Assembly: GCF_003086775.1 (NCBI RefSeq)
Contig: NZ_CP026001.1
Location: forward strand, 1,886,407 to 1,950,406
DNA: 64,000 nt
Source: Stenotrophomonas sp. ZAC14D1_NAIMI4_1
Lineage (GTDB): Bacteria > Pseudomonadota > Gammaproteobacteria > Xanthomonadales > Xanthomonadaceae
Reading direction: 5' to 3'
Part shown: positions 8,089-17,918 of the stretch, piece by piece
Numbering within the stretch: the stretch's first letter is position 1
How the letters are laid out: every line of letters starts with the position of its first letter
Made by a program: the position numbers and the translations under genes
The notes under the pieces: model-generated
The model's input: only the letters and a program-made list of their open reading frames with translations
Databases searched by the model: none
Told to the model about the DNA's origin: nothing

Positions 8089-9815
8089 AGACGCTGATCG
8101 TCCGTCCCCTGCTGCTGCTCGGCCTGGTGCTGAGCCCGCTGGCGTGGGCTGAAACCACCGCCCGTGCCGAGCGCCCCGATGGCGCGGCCATCGCCAGCGG
8201 TCATGCGCTGGCCACCCAGGCCGGCATCGACATCCTGGCGCAGGGCGGCAACGCCTTCGATGCGGCCGTGGCGGTGTCCTCCACCCTGGCCGTGGTCGAG
8301 CCGATCAGTTCGGGCCTGGGCGGCGGTGGCTTCTTCCTGCTGCACGATGCGGCCACCGGCAAGGACATCATGCTGGATGCGCGCGAGACCGCCCCGGCGG
8401 CCGCGACCCCGCAGGCGTTCCTGGACAAGCAGGGCAACCTGGACCGCGACCGTTCGGTCAACGGCCCGTGGTCTGCCGGTATCCCGGGCCTGCCCGCTGC
8501 GCTGGTGGAACTGTCGGCCAAGCACGGCAAGCTGCCGCTGTCGGCCTCGCTGCAGCCGGCCATCCGCATTGCCCGCGAAGGTTTCCCGGTCTATGACCGC
8601 ATGGCCAAGGGCTACGCCTCGCGCCGTGAGGTGATGGAACGCTTCCCCGGTACGCGCGAGGTCTACCTGCGCAACGGCAAGCCGATCGCCACCGGCGATC
8701 TGTTCAAGCAGCCGGAGCTGGCGCAGACCCTGGAGCGCCTGGCCGCAGGTGGCCGTGATGGCTTCTACAAGGGCCAGACCGGCAAGCTGCTGCTGGAAGG
8801 CGTGAAGCAGGCCGGCGGCAAGTGGACGGCCGACGAGCTGGCCGGCTACCAGGTCAAGCTGCGCGAACCGATCGTGTTCGACTACAACGGCTGGAAGATC
8901 ACCACCGCGCCGCCGCCGTCGTCCGGTGGCATCGCCCTGGCCAGCATGCTGCAGATCCTTGAAGGCTGGGACATCAAGCAGATGGATGCGGCCCACCGTA
9001 CCCATCTGGTGGTGGAAGCCATGCGCCGCGCCTACCGCGACCGCACCTTCTTCCTGGGCGATCCGGACTTCGTGCAGATCCCGCAGAAAGTGCTGACCAG
9101 CAAGGACTACGCGCAGGGCCTGCGGGCCACGATCCACCCGGAAAAGGCGACCCCGAGCGACCTGCTGTCGGGCAACCCGACCCCGCTGGAAGATGACGAG
9201 ACCACGCATTTCTCGATCATCGACCGCGATGGCAACCGCGTCGGCGCCACCCAGACCGTCAACCTGCTGTACGGCTCGGGCCTGATTCCCAAGGGCACCG
9301 GTGTGCTGCTGAACAACGAGATGGACGACTTCGCGCTGAAGCCGGGTACCCCCAACGCCTTCGGCGTGATGGGTTACGCGGCCAACGCGCCGAAGCCGGG
9401 CAAGCGCATGCTCAGCTCGATGACGCCCACCTTCATGGAGAACGCCGACAAGGTGGTGGTGCTGGGTACCCCCGGTGGCAGCCGCATCATCACCATGGTG
9501 CTGCTGGGCATCCTCGGCTATGACGCCGGCCTGGACGCACAGCAGGTGGCCGCCCTGCCGCGCTACCACCACCAGTGGCTGCCGGACCTGATCGAGGCCG
9601 AGAGCGATGCCTTCGACGCAGGCACCGTGAAGCAGCTGCAGGCGATGGGCCACAAGATCGACCTGCCGGGCGACGTCGCCGCCGGCGGCCGCGGCTCCAG
9701 CCACGTCTGGGGCAACCTGCAGACGGTGGAGTGGGACCGCAAGGCCAACAAGCTCTACGGTGGCAGCGATCCGCGCAACCCGGTGGGCAGCGCCCAGGTC
9801 GTGCCGGCGCACTGA
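8085..9815 (+). CDS. ggt: Gamma-glutamyltransferase (glutathione hydrolase), exported
   Basis: A 576-residue precursor with a Sec signal peptide (MKTLIVRPLLLLGLVLSPLAWAE). Gamma-glutamyltransferases cleave glutathione in the periplasm and mature by self-cleavage at a conserved Thr. Here the TTHFSIIDRDGN motif places the nucleophile and small-subunit N-terminus at about Thr373. Other family marks are GGNAFDAAVAVSSTLAVVEP, GLGGGGFFLLHD, and MLSSMTPTFMENADKVVVLGTPGGSRI with the oxyanion Ser-Ser and Gly-Gly. The length fits the family. The start overlaps the ferredoxin stop (ATGA). Confidence 0.96.
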   Translation: MKTLIVRPLLLLGLVLSPLAWAETTARAERPDGAAIASGHALATQAGIDILAQGGNAFDAAVAVSSTLAVVEPISSGLGGGGFFLLHDAATGKDIMLDARETAPAAATPQAFLDKQGNLDRDRSVNGPWSAGIPGLPAALVELSAKHGKLPLSASLQPAIRIAREGFPVYDRMAKGYASRREVMERFPGTREVYLRNGKPIATGDLFKQPELAQTLERLAAGGRDGFYKGQTGKLLLEGVKQAGGKWTADELAGYQVKLREPIVFDYNGWKITTAPPPSSGGIALASMLQILEGWDIKQMDAAHRTHLVVEAMRRAYRDRTFFLGDPDFVQIPQKVLTSKDYAQGLRATIHPEKATPSDLLSGNPTPLEDDETTHFSIIDRDGNRVGATQTVNLLYGSGLIPKGTGVLLNNEMDDFALKPGTPNAFGVMGYAANAPKPGKRMLSSMTPTFMENADKVVVLGTPGGSRIITMVLLGILGYDAGLDAQQVAALPRYHHQWLPDLIEAESDAFDAGTVKQLQAMGHKIDLPGDVAAGGRGSSHVWGNLQTVEWDRKANKLYGGSDPRNPVGSAQVVPAH

Positions 9816-9822
9816 TGTGGCG

Positions 9823-9844
9823 GTAGCGCCGGGCCATGCCCGGC
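9823..9844. repeat. SMAG palindrome
   Basis: GTAG-headed unit with a GCGCCGGGC/GCCCGGC stem directly after the ggt stop. Confidence 0.8.
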
Positions 9845-9862
9845 GAAGCAGGAATCACCAGA

Positions 9863-9892
9863 CCCCGCCACCCGGCGGGGTTCTGCATTTTG
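9863..9892 (+). terminator. Rho-independent terminator of ggt
   Basis: Stem CCCCGCC-ACCC-GGCGGGG is followed by a T-rich tract (TTCTGCATTTT), between ggt and the MBL-fold gene. Confidence 0.6.
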
Positions 9893-9934
9893 CGGCTAGC
9901 GATTATTTAACGGGGTGCCCTCGATAATTGCCGC

Positions 9935-10822
<888 letters not shown>

Positions 10823-10836
10823 GGGGGGGGCGTTCG

Positions 10837-11052
10837 GCAGGGCTTGCAGCCCTGCACCTGCAGAGGCCGAAGCAAGATCAAGAGCGGCATTCCGTGGGTT
10901 GGCGGGGCGGTGTCGGATTGCGGGGACGCCGCAAGTACGTCCGTGTAGGCTTGGCCGCCGCATCCATGCGGCGGACACCCCGCAATCCGACACCGCCCCA
11001 CCTTCGACAGGTTCACGCGGCTGTTGGTGGGTGCCGACCGTTGGTCGGCACA
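10837..11052 (+). repeat. Half-copy of the composite repeat element
   Basis: It starts with the terminal palindrome GCAGGGCTTGCAGCCCTGC (10837-10855), continues through the conserved AGAGCGGCATTCCGTGGG flank and structured element C (10901-11002), then TTCGACAG and a SMAG-like GTGGGTGCCGACC palindrome ending near 11052. This is the left half of the composite seen complete at 54594-55164; the inverted right half is absent. It fills most of the 281-bp gap between the MBL-fold and psiF-like genes. Confidence 0.75.
10901..11002 (+). repeat. Structured hairpin element, copy C
   Basis: Arms 10901-10925 and 10978-11002 are complementary at 24 of 25 positions around a 52-nt loop. The inner arm CGGTGTCGGATTGCGGGG differs from copies A, B, D and E. 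Loop mini-hairpins are TAC-GTCCGT-GTA and GCCGC-ATCCAT-GCGGC. Confidence 0.85.
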
Positions 11053-11103
11053 TCTGTCAGAGATCGATATTCAAATGGGGGCGGGTGAAGTCGATGGACG
11101 TTC

Positions 11104-11394
11104 TTACGAGGCTTTCAGGCAGCTGCTCATGAAGGTCTTGCGGGCGTCGCCGGCGAGTTTCTTCGTCGCGGCATCGGCATTGCACTGCTTCATGCGCTCC
11201 TGCGGGGTGGCGGCCTTGGTTTCGGTGGCGTGGCCGCTCAGGCAGGCGCTCTGCGCGGTTTTGTAGGCGTCGCCCTTCAGCCCTTTGTTCTTGGCCGAGC
11301 AGTCAGCCATGCGCTGCTGTTGCGGGGTGGCGGCGGTGGCCGCCAGGGGCAGGCCGATCAGCAGGGCGGCGGCCAGCAGGAACGAGGCGTTCAT
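11104..11394 (-). CDS. PsiF-repeat family exported protein
   Basis: A 96-residue protein with a signal peptide (MNASFLLAAALLIGLPLAATAA). Two PsiF-type repeats follow: RMADCSAKNKGLKGDAYKTAQSACL and RMKQCNADAATKKLAGDARKTFMSSCL, each with two Cys. PsiF of E. coli is phosphate-starvation inducible; its molecular role is unknown. The start at 11394 was chosen for the signal peptide and the GGAGA ribosome site. The frame is open 42 codons further but lacks homology. It lies 1.5 kb from the phytase operon start, a loose phosphate link. Confidence 0.85.
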   Translation of the reverse strand: MNASFLLAAALLIGLPLAATAATPQQQRMADCSAKNKGLKGDAYKTAQSACLSGHATETKAATPQERMKQCNADAATKKLAGDARKTFMSSCLKAS

Positions 11395-11546
11395 GGCATC
11401 TCCAGGGCGAGCGGTGCGGGTGCGCGGAGCATTCGCCTGCTGGCTGAAAAACGACGTGAAGATCCGCGATCGTCCCGGTAACGCTTGCCTGGGCGGGGCG
11501 ATCGGCGTATCGGTGGGCACCCGACTGTTCGCACAGGAGTACGCCC

Positions 11547-12026
11547 ATGACTGCCGATGCCGACCAGCATCCGGACACCGACCTGGTCATCAGCCGCGTG
11601 TTGGCCGCGCCGCGGGCGGCGTTGTGGCGGGCGTGGACCGAGCCTGACCTGCTGCGGCAGTGGTGGTGCCCGCGCCCGTGGACCACTGAAGTGCGCGCGT
11701 TCGAGCTGCGCGCGGGTGGGGCATTCCACACCTTCATGCAGGGCCCCGAGGGGGGCAGCAGCGATAACCCCGGGTGTTTCGTCGAGGTGGTGCCGCAGCA
11801 GCGCCTGGTGTTCACCTCGATGCTGGGCGGTGGCTGGCGCCCGCAGACGCCATGGCTGGGCTTCACCGCCATCATCACCCTGGCAGACGAAGGGCAGGGC
11901 TGCCGCTACACCGCGCAGGTGATGCACCCGGACAAGACAGTCCGTGACCAACACGAACAGATGGGGTTCTTTGAGGGCTGGAACATGGCCATCGACCAGC
12001 TGGAAGCGCTGGCGGCCGGGTTGTAA
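11547..12026 (+). CDS. SRPBCC (AHSA1/START-like) domain protein
   Basis: A 159-residue cytosolic protein with the AHSA1 pattern: ISRVLAAPRAALWRAWTEPDLLRQWWCPRPWTT near the N-terminus, GGAFHTFMQGPEG, then VEVVPQQRLVFTSMLGGGW and a C-terminal helix HEQMGFFEGWNMAIDQLEALA. The fold binds hydrophobic ligands; the ligand is unknown. AGGAG precedes the ATG. Divergent from the psiF-like gene and convergent with upp. Confidence 0.88.
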   Translation: MTADADQHPDTDLVISRVLAAPRAALWRAWTEPDLLRQWWCPRPWTTEVRAFELRAGGAFHTFMQGPEGGSSDNPGCFVEVVPQQRLVFTSMLGGGWRPQTPWLGFTAIITLADEGQGCRYTAQVMHPDKTVRDQHEQMGFFEGWNMAIDQLEALAAGL

Positions 12027-12032
12027 AGACTC

Positions 12033-12069
12033 GGGGTCGGAGCCCTTTCTGCGAAAGGGTTCCGACCCC
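12033..12069. terminator. Long hairpin between convergent genes (bidirectional terminator or repeat)
   Basis: A 17-bp stem, GGGGTCGGA then CCCTTTC pairing with GAAAGGG and TCCGACCCC through one G-T wobble, with loop TGCG. It lies exactly between the SRPBCC and upp stops. It lacks a T-run, so it may be a dispersed palindrome acting as an mRNA 3' barrier. Confidence 0.5.
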
Positions 12070-12079
12070 TTGAACCGGA

Positions 12080-12712
12080 TCACACCACGCGGGTACCGAA
12101 GATGCGGTCGCCGGCATCGCCCAGGCCCGGCAGGATGTAACCCTTGTCGTTGAGCTGGGCATCGATGGCCGCGGTGTAGATCTCCACGTCCGGATGCGCG
12201 GCCTTGACCGCTTCGATGCCTTCCGGCGCCGCGACCAGGAAGATGCCCTTGATGCGGCGCGCGCCGGCGCGCTTGAGCATGTCGATGGTGGCGATCAGGG
12301 TGCCGCCGGTGGCCAGCATCGGGTCCAGGATCAGCGCGTCGCGCTCTTCCAGGCGGCCGGTCAGGCGCTCGAAATAGGGCACCGGCTGCAGGGTTTCCTC
12401 ATCGCGCTGCAGGCCGACCACGCTCACGCGCGCAGCCGGGATCAGCGACAGCACGCCGCTGAGCATGCCCAGGCCGGCACGCAGGATCGGCACCACGGTG
12501 ATCTTGGCACCGGCGATGCGCTGCACGGTGACCGGGCCGGCCCAGCCGGGCAGGGTGTGCGGCTCGGTCTCCAGGTCGGCGGTGGCCTCGTAGGCCAGCA
12601 GCGTGCCCAGTTCGTTGGCCAGCTCGCGGAAATCCTTGGTGCTGAGCGCGGCGTTGCGCATCAGGCCGATCTTGTGCTGCACCAGCGGGTGGCGCACTTC
12701 GACGATCTTCAT
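12080..12712 (-). CDS. upp: Uracil phosphoribosyltransferase
   Basis: A 210-residue pyrimidine salvage enzyme converting uracil and PRPP to UMP. It starts [20 protein letters not shown], the canonical Upp N-terminus. The PRPP loop is [14 protein letters not shown], and the uracil-binding C-terminus is [17 protein letters not shown]. The start at 12712 fits the family length of 208-210; the open frame upstream overlaps the divergent TonB receptor gene. No purine-permease partner is adjacent. Confidence 0.97.
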   Translation of the reverse strand: MKIVEVRHPLVQHKIGLMRNAALSTKDFRELANELGTLLAYEATADLETEPHTLPGWAGPVTVQRIAGAKITVVPILRAGLGMLSGVLSLIPAARVSVVGLQRDEETLQPVPYFERLTGRLEERDALILDPMLATGGTLIATIDMLKRAGARRIKGIFLVAAPEGIEAVKAAHPDVEIYTAAIDAQLNDKGYILPGLGDAGDRIFGTRVV

Positions 12713-12866
12713 GGTCGGGAAGGGGAATGGAGAGAGGCCCCCATTTTGCCGGATCGGCGCTGCGAAGCCCACGCCGCATGCAATGAATGTGCTGAACAGT
12801 GTCACCGCCATGCAATCTTGCGGACATACCGTGCAGACCCATTCTTCACAGGTATGGGACTCCACC

Positions 12867-15425
12867 GTGCACATCAAGACTCCGCTGGCCATGGCCATCA
12901 CCGTGACCCTGGCGCTGGGGGCCGCAGCACCGCTGCAGGCCGCCGGGCAGCAGGCCTTGGCCGCCACCGGCGCGGTTGCCGCCGATGCCGTCGACCTGGA
13001 CCGCATCGAAGTGCGCGCCCAGCTCGAATCGCAGATCCGCGCGGTCGACCTCAAGCGCAGCAGCGACGCCATCGAAGACGCCGTGTCTTCCGATGCCCTG
13101 GGCCAGTACCCGGACAAGAACGTCGCCGAATCGCTGCAGCGCCTGCCGGGCATCAGCGTGACCCGCGACCAGGGCGAAGGCCGTTTCGTGGTCATCCGCG
13201 GCCTGGATGCCAACCTCAACAGCGTCAGCATTGATGGCATCGCCGTGGGTACCCCGGAAGATTCCAGCCGTGCTGCACCGCTGGACGTCATTCCCTCCGA
13301 TTCGACCGAGCGCCTGCGCGTGGTCAAGTCGCCCACCCCGGACATGCCCGGTGATGCCATCGGCGGCGCGGTGCTGGTTGAATCGGCCTCGGCCTTCGAC
13401 CGCGACGGTCGCAGCCTGCGTGGCAAGATCGAAGCCAGCCACCAGCAGCTGTCCGGCGAGACCAGCCCGAAGGCCTCGTTCAACTACAGCGAAGTGTTCG
13501 CCGATACCTTCGGCGTGGCGCTGGGCGTGAACTACCAGAACCGCAAGTTCGAGTCGGACAACACCGAAGTCGAGTACGACGGTGAGAAGGATGCCGCTCC
13601 GGGCGATGTCACCGCGATCAACCTGCAGAACCGCAAGTACGAGATCGAGCGCAAGCGCATCGGTGCCAACCTCAACATGGACTGGCGCCCGGACGAGGAC
13701 AGCAAGTACTACCTGCGCACCCTGTACAGCCAGTTCGACGATGCCGAAACGCGCCAGCGCGTGATCTACAACTTCGACGACGCCGACATGGTCGCCACCG
13801 GCACCGACCAGTTCCGCCTGGACGACCTGCCGTCGGATGCGATCCAGAAGCGCATGCGCTACCGCACCAAGAAGGAAAACACCTTTGCTGCCAGCCTGGG
13901 TGGCGAGAACAAGCTGACCAACGCGGTGGTCGATTACAAGATCGGTTACACCCGTACCGAAGAGCGCGTCAACGACGAGATGGAAGCGCGCTTCGAACTG
14001 GATGCCGACGACATGTCCGGCACCCTGGACCAGCGCAGCCGCCTGCCGACCTACACGCTCAGCAGCAACGACTGGATGGACAACGCGAACTACGCGTTCG
14101 ACCGCTTCGTGATCTCGCCCAAGCAGGTCAACGACGAAGAGCGCAGCGCGCAGGTCAACGTGCGCTTCGACGGCGAAAGCAGCAGCATCAAGTTGGGCCT
14201 GCTGGGCCGCTGGCGCGACCGTGATGTCAACGTGGACGAAAGCGAGCTGCGCCGCGGCCCGGACATCGACCTGACCACCTGGACCGCCGCCGACCCGGAA
14301 CACCGCCACGGCGTGATGGGGCAGGGCATGAGCTCGGCGGCCATGCGCCGCTACTGGGCGCAGAATGGCAGCCGTTACACCGCCCGCCCGCAGGACGCTG
14401 CAGGCAACGCCGCCACCTCGCTGGAAGAGGACTACACCGCCAGCGAAGACATCTTCGCCAGCTACGCGATGGGCACCTGGGACATCGGTGCGCTGCGCAT
14501 CATCGGTGGCGTGCGCGTGGAAAACACCCGCTTCAAGGCCACGGGCAACAGTGTCGAGCTGGACGACGATGACGGCTACACCGTCAACCCGGTGCAGGCC
14601 AACCGCAGCTACACCAACGTGCTGCCGGGCCTGCACCTGCGCTACGACGCGGCCGACGACTGGGTGCTGCGCGCCTCGGCCAACAAGACGGTCTCGCGCC
14701 CATCCTTCGGTGACATCTCGCCGCGCCGCGCGCTGAACGCCGGTGACGAAGAACTGCGCCTGGGCAACCCGCAGCTGGATCCCTACGAATCGAAGAACAT
14801 CGACCTGTCGGTCGAGAAGTACATCGGCACCACCGGCATCGTCTCGCTGGGCCTGTTCCACAAGTCCATCGATGGCTACATCGTGGAAACCGTCAGCCAG
14901 AACGATCCGGCCTACGACGGCCTCGACGTGACCCGCCCGATCAATGGCCGCAAGGCCACCGTGCGCGGCGCCGAGTTCAACTGGCAGCAGCAGCTGGCGT
15001 TCCTGCCGGGCGCGCTGGACGGCCTGCTGGTCGGTGCCAGCGGCACCTGGCTGGACACCAAGTTTGATGCAGGCATCGACGGCCGCGAGGGCGAGGACTT
15101 CATGCTGCCACGCGCTTCCAAGCACGTGTACAGCGCGCACATCGGCTACGAGAAGTACGGCCTGAGCACGCGCCTGGCCGCGGTCTATCGCAGCGAGTAC
15201 CTGGACACCGTCGGTGCGGGCCGTGCGTTCGACATCTACGTCGCGCCCAACACCCAGCTCGACTTCTCGCTGGATTACAAGTTCACCCCGCGCATCAGCA
15301 TGTACTTCGAAGCGCAGAACCTGCTCGACAAGCCGCTGGAGCTGTACCAGGGCACCCGTTCGCGCACCCTGCAGATGGAAGAGTACGGCCGCACCTACGC
15401 CATCGGCCTGAAGGTGGCCCTGTGA
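12867..15425 (+). CDS. TonB-dependent outer-membrane receptor (phytase operon)
   Basis: About 852 residues. A signal peptide ([24 protein letters not shown]) is followed by a plug domain with [67 protein letters not shown], typical of the large Xanthomonas/Caulobacter TonB receptor family. The beta-barrel ends [15 protein letters not shown] chose the GTG at 12867 because GGGA lies seven bases upstream and it gives a normal signal peptide; in-frame ATGs at 12783 and 12810 are alternatives. The stop overlaps the phytase start (TGATG), so it is coupled to the phytase, phosphatase and pyrophosphatase genes. The substrate is inferred to be phytate or another phosphorylated compound. Confidence 0.85.
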   Translation: MHIKTPLAMAITVTLALGAAAPLQAAGQQALAATGAVAADAVDLDRIEVRAQLESQIRAVDLKRSSDAIEDAVSSDALGQYPDKNVAESLQRLPGISVTRDQGEGRFVVIRGLDANLNSVSIDGIAVGTPEDSSRAAPLDVIPSDSTERLRVVKSPTPDMPGDAIGGAVLVESASAFDRDGRSLRGKIEASHQQLSGETSPKASFNYSEVFADTFGVALGVNYQNRKFESDNTEVEYDGEKDAAPGDVTAINLQNRKYEIERKRIGANLNMDWRPDEDSKYYLRTLYSQFDDAETRQRVIYNFDDADMVATGTDQFRLDDLPSDAIQKRMRYRTKKENTFAASLGGENKLTNAVVDYKIGYTRTEERVNDEMEARFELDADDMSGTLDQRSRLPTYTLSSNDWMDNANYAFDRFVISPKQVNDEERSAQVNVRFDGESSSIKLGLLGRWRDRDVNVDESELRRGPDIDLTTWTAADPEHRHGVMGQGMSSAAMRRYWAQNGSRYTARPQDAAGNAATSLEEDYTASEDIFASYAMGTWDIGALRIIGGVRVENTRFKATGNSVELDDDDGYTVNPVQANRSYTNVLPGLHLRYDAADDWVLRASANKTVSRPSFGDISPRRALNAGDEELRLGNPQLDPYESKNIDLSVEKYIGTTGIVSLGLFHKSIDGYIVETVSQNDPAYDGLDVTRPINGRKATVRGAEFNWQQQLAFLPGALDGLLVGASGTWLDTKFDAGIDGREGEDFMLPRASKHVYSAHIGYEKYGLSTRLAAVYRSEYLDTVGAGRAFDIYVAPNTQLDFSLDYKFTPRISMYFEAQNLLDKPLELYQGTRSRTLQMEEYGRTYAIGLKVAL

Positions 15426-16546
15426 TGGCGCGTGGCATGACCCTGCTGGCCGCCGCGATGGCTGCCTGCCTTGCCGCCGGCTGCACGCCTGCGGAGGCTC
15501 CGGCCGGTGCCGATACCGACGCCGCCGCGAAGGCACCGGCTGAGGCCGCGCGCTCGGTGTCGACCATCGCCGAGGCGTTCCTCAGCCCGATGACCCCGGA
15601 CGACAACATCGACTCGCCCGCTGCGTGGAAGGCGCCGGACGGCAAGACCTGGCTGATCGCCACCGCCAAGGCCACCGACAAGCTGGTGGTGTATGACGGC
15701 AGCACCGGCCAGCACCTGCGTGACGTCGGCACCGCCGGCACCGCGCTGGGCCAGTTCGACCGCCCCAATGGCATCTCGGTGACCGACGACCTGCTGTGGA
15801 TCGTCGAGCGTGACAACCACCGCGTGCAGGTGTTCTCGCTGCCCGATTTCACCCCGCTGGCGGTGTTCGGTGCCGACGACCTGCGCAAGCCGTATGGCCT
15901 GTGGGTCGACCGCCGCGCCGATGGCTACAGCGTGTACGTCACCGATTCGTGGGACAACGGCGAGGATGCACAGGGCAAGGACATCCTGCCGCCGCTGGCC
16001 GAGCTGGACAAGCGCGTGCGCCAGTACCACGTCACCCGCGATGGCGCCAAGGTTCAAGCGACCCTGGCGGCCAGCATCGGCGATACCAGCGAGGCCGGCG
16101 CACTGCGCGTGGTCGAGTCGATCTGGGGCGACCCGGCCAACGATCGCCTGCTGATCGCCGAGGAAGACGAAAGCTACGCCAGCGAGTTCAAGGTCTACAC
16201 GCTGGCCGGCCGTTTCACCGGCACCACCTTTGGCCGCGATGTGTTCAAGGCGCAGGCCGAAGGCGTGATGCTGCGCACCTGCGGCAAGGACGGCTGGTGG
16301 ATCACCACCGAGCAGGGCAAGCAGCGCAGCGTGTTCCACCTGTTCGACCGCCATACGCTGAAGCCGGTGGGTGCCTTCCAGGGCAATACCGTGGCCAACA
16401 CCGATGGCATCTGGATGATGCAGCAGCCGAGCCCGCGCTTCCCGCACGGTGCGCTGTATGCCGTGCATGACGACCAGGGCGTGGTGGCCTTCGACTGGGA
16501 AGCCATCGCCAAACAGCTGTCGCTGCCGCTGGAGTGTGGCGCATGA
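15425..16546 (+). CDS. Beta-propeller phytase-like (3-phytase) lipoprotein
   Basis: About 373 residues. A lipoprotein signal MTLLAAAMAACLAAGC is followed by an Ala/Pro linker and a six-bladed-propeller-like body. The segments DDNIDSPAAWKAPDGKTWLIATAKATDKLVVYDGSTGQ, DRPNGISV, IVERDNHRVQVF, ADGYSVYVTDSWD, ESIWGDPANDRLLIAEED and GVVAFDWEAI follow the acidic calcium-binding pattern of beta-propeller phytases, which strip phosphate from phytate. It overlaps the TonB receptor stop by one base and the phosphatase start by four. GTG 15422 or ATG 15437 are alternative starts. Family assignment is from motifs only; activity is inferred. Confidence 0.72.
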   Translation: MARGMTLLAAAMAACLAAGCTPAEAPAGADTDAAAKAPAEAARSVSTIAEAFLSPMTPDDNIDSPAAWKAPDGKTWLIATAKATDKLVVYDGSTGQHLRDVGTAGTALGQFDRPNGISVTDDLLWIVERDNHRVQVFSLPDFTPLAVFGADDLRKPYGLWVDRRADGYSVYVTDSWDNGEDAQGKDILPPLAELDKRVRQYHVTRDGAKVQATLAASIGDTSEAGALRVVESIWGDPANDRLLIAEEDESYASEFKVYTLAGRFTGTTFGRDVFKAQAEGVMLRTCGKDGWWITTEQGKQRSVFHLFDRHTLKPVGAFQGNTVANTDGIWMMQQPSPRFPHGALYAVHDDQGVVAFDWEAIAKQLSLPLECGA

Positions 16547-17907
16547 GCCGTCGTTGCATGAATGCCCTCGCGCTGGGGCTGCTGCTGGCGGTTCCCGCGC
16601 TGGGCTTTGCCGCTGCCGAACCGAACACCCAGGTGCCGGTGGGCAGCCACCACTATGCAGCCACGACCGTGCCGGACCGCATCGTCGCCTCGCCGTCGGT
16701 CGACCCCAGCCAGGGCTTCGCCGTGGCCTGGCGTACCGATGGCAGCGTGCAGGCGCCGCTGCTGGAAATCGCCCTGGCCGGTGATTCGCCGGCCATCGAG
16801 GGCATCCGCCAGGTGCGCGCGAAGACCCAGGAGCTGAAGACCGAGAACGGCGTGTCGCACCACCATCGCGCCGAAGTCGAGGGGCTGACGCCGGACACCC
16901 TGTACGTGTACCGCGTGCAGGGCAATGGCAGCTGGAGTGCCTGGAACCAGCTGCGCACGCTGGGCAAGGCCGGCGAGCCGCTGACCCTGCTGTATTTCGG
17001 CGATACCCAGAACAAGAACCTCAGCCATGTCAGCCGCGTGGTGCGTGCCGCGCAGAAGACCGCACCGGAGGCGCGCATGAGCCTGTTCGCCGGTGACCTG
17101 GTCAGCGGTGGCGACGGTGCCGATGACAGCGAATGGGGCGAGTGGTTCGCCGCCACCAGCTGGCTGGCGCAGGAGACCCTGGTGGCCCCGGCCATCGGCA
17201 ACCACGAGTACTTCGAAGAGTTCGAAGACACCCCGCAGGAACGCCGCGTGCTGGGCAAGCACTGGCCGGTGACGTTCGCGCTGCCGGGCAATGGTGCCGC
17301 AGCCGCGGCCAGCAGCACCTACTGGTTCGACGTGCAGGACGTGCGCGTGGCCGTGCTCGATGGCACGTCCGCACTCGACCTGGGTACGGCCAAGGCGCAG
17401 GCGCAGTGGCTGGACAAGGTGCTGGCCAACAACCCGCACCCGTGGACCATCGTGCTGCTGCACCAGCCGTTCTATTCGCCGCGCGAAGGCCGCGAGAACG
17501 GGGCGCTGCGCGACGTGCTGCTGCCGGTGGTCCGCCGCCACAACGTCGACCTGGTGCTGCAGGGCCACGACCACACCTACGGCCGCCGCGGCGAAGGGCA
17601 GGCCGCCACGCCGCAGTACGTGGTGACGGTGGCCGGCCCGAAGCAGTACCGCCTGTCCGACGAGGCACGCCGGACCATGGACCCGGTGGCCGAGGACACC
17701 CAGCTGTTCCAGGTGCTGAAGATCGACCCGCAGCACCTGCGCTACGAAGCCCGCACCGTCACCGGCCGGTTGTACGATGCCTTCGAGCTGCGCCGCGACG
17801 CCGCTGGCGGCAAGCAGCGGGTGGAGCTGCGCGAAGACCGCATCGCCCCGCGCGACTGCCCGCGTGCGCAGACCGCCAAGGGCCGTGCCGACCGTTGCTG
17901 GGAATGA
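16543..17907 (+). CDS. Exported purple-acid-phosphatase-like metallophosphoesterase
   Basis: A 454-residue protein with a signal peptide (MNALALGLLLAVPALGFAAAE). Residues ~30-140 form the N-terminal fibronectin-like domain of purple acid phosphatases (VDPSQGFAVAWRTDGSV, VEGLTPDTLYVYRVQG). The catalytic domain has YFGDTQNKN, LFAGDLVSGGDG, IGNHEYF, VLLHQPFY and LQGHDHTYGR, the five metal-binding blocks of the dimetal phosphoesterases. The start ATG overlaps the phytase stop (ATGA). It presumably completes dephosphorylation of lower inositol phosphates or other phosphomonoesters in the periplasm. Confidence 0.9.
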   Translation: MSRRCMNALALGLLLAVPALGFAAAEPNTQVPVGSHHYAATTVPDRIVASPSVDPSQGFAVAWRTDGSVQAPLLEIALAGDSPAIEGIRQVRAKTQELKTENGVSHHHRAEVEGLTPDTLYVYRVQGNGSWSAWNQLRTLGKAGEPLTLLYFGDTQNKNLSHVSRVVRAAQKTAPEARMSLFAGDLVSGGDGADDSEWGEWFAATSWLAQETLVAPAIGNHEYFEEFEDTPQERRVLGKHWPVTFALPGNGAAAAASSTYWFDVQDVRVAVLDGTSALDLGTAKAQAQWLDKVLANNPHPWTIVLLHQPFYSPREGRENGALRDVLLPVVRRHNVDLVLQGHDHTYGRRGEGQAATPQYVVTVAGPKQYRLSDEARRTMDPVAEDTQLFQVLKIDPQHLRYEARTVTGRLYDAFELRRDAAGGKQRVELREDRIAPRDCPRAQTAKGRADRCWE

Positions 17908-17918
17908 GGAGTGGCCGC

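Noticed and set aside
8064-9812. 582-codon frame antisense to ggt
   Set aside because: Shadow frame with low-complexity composition and no motif.
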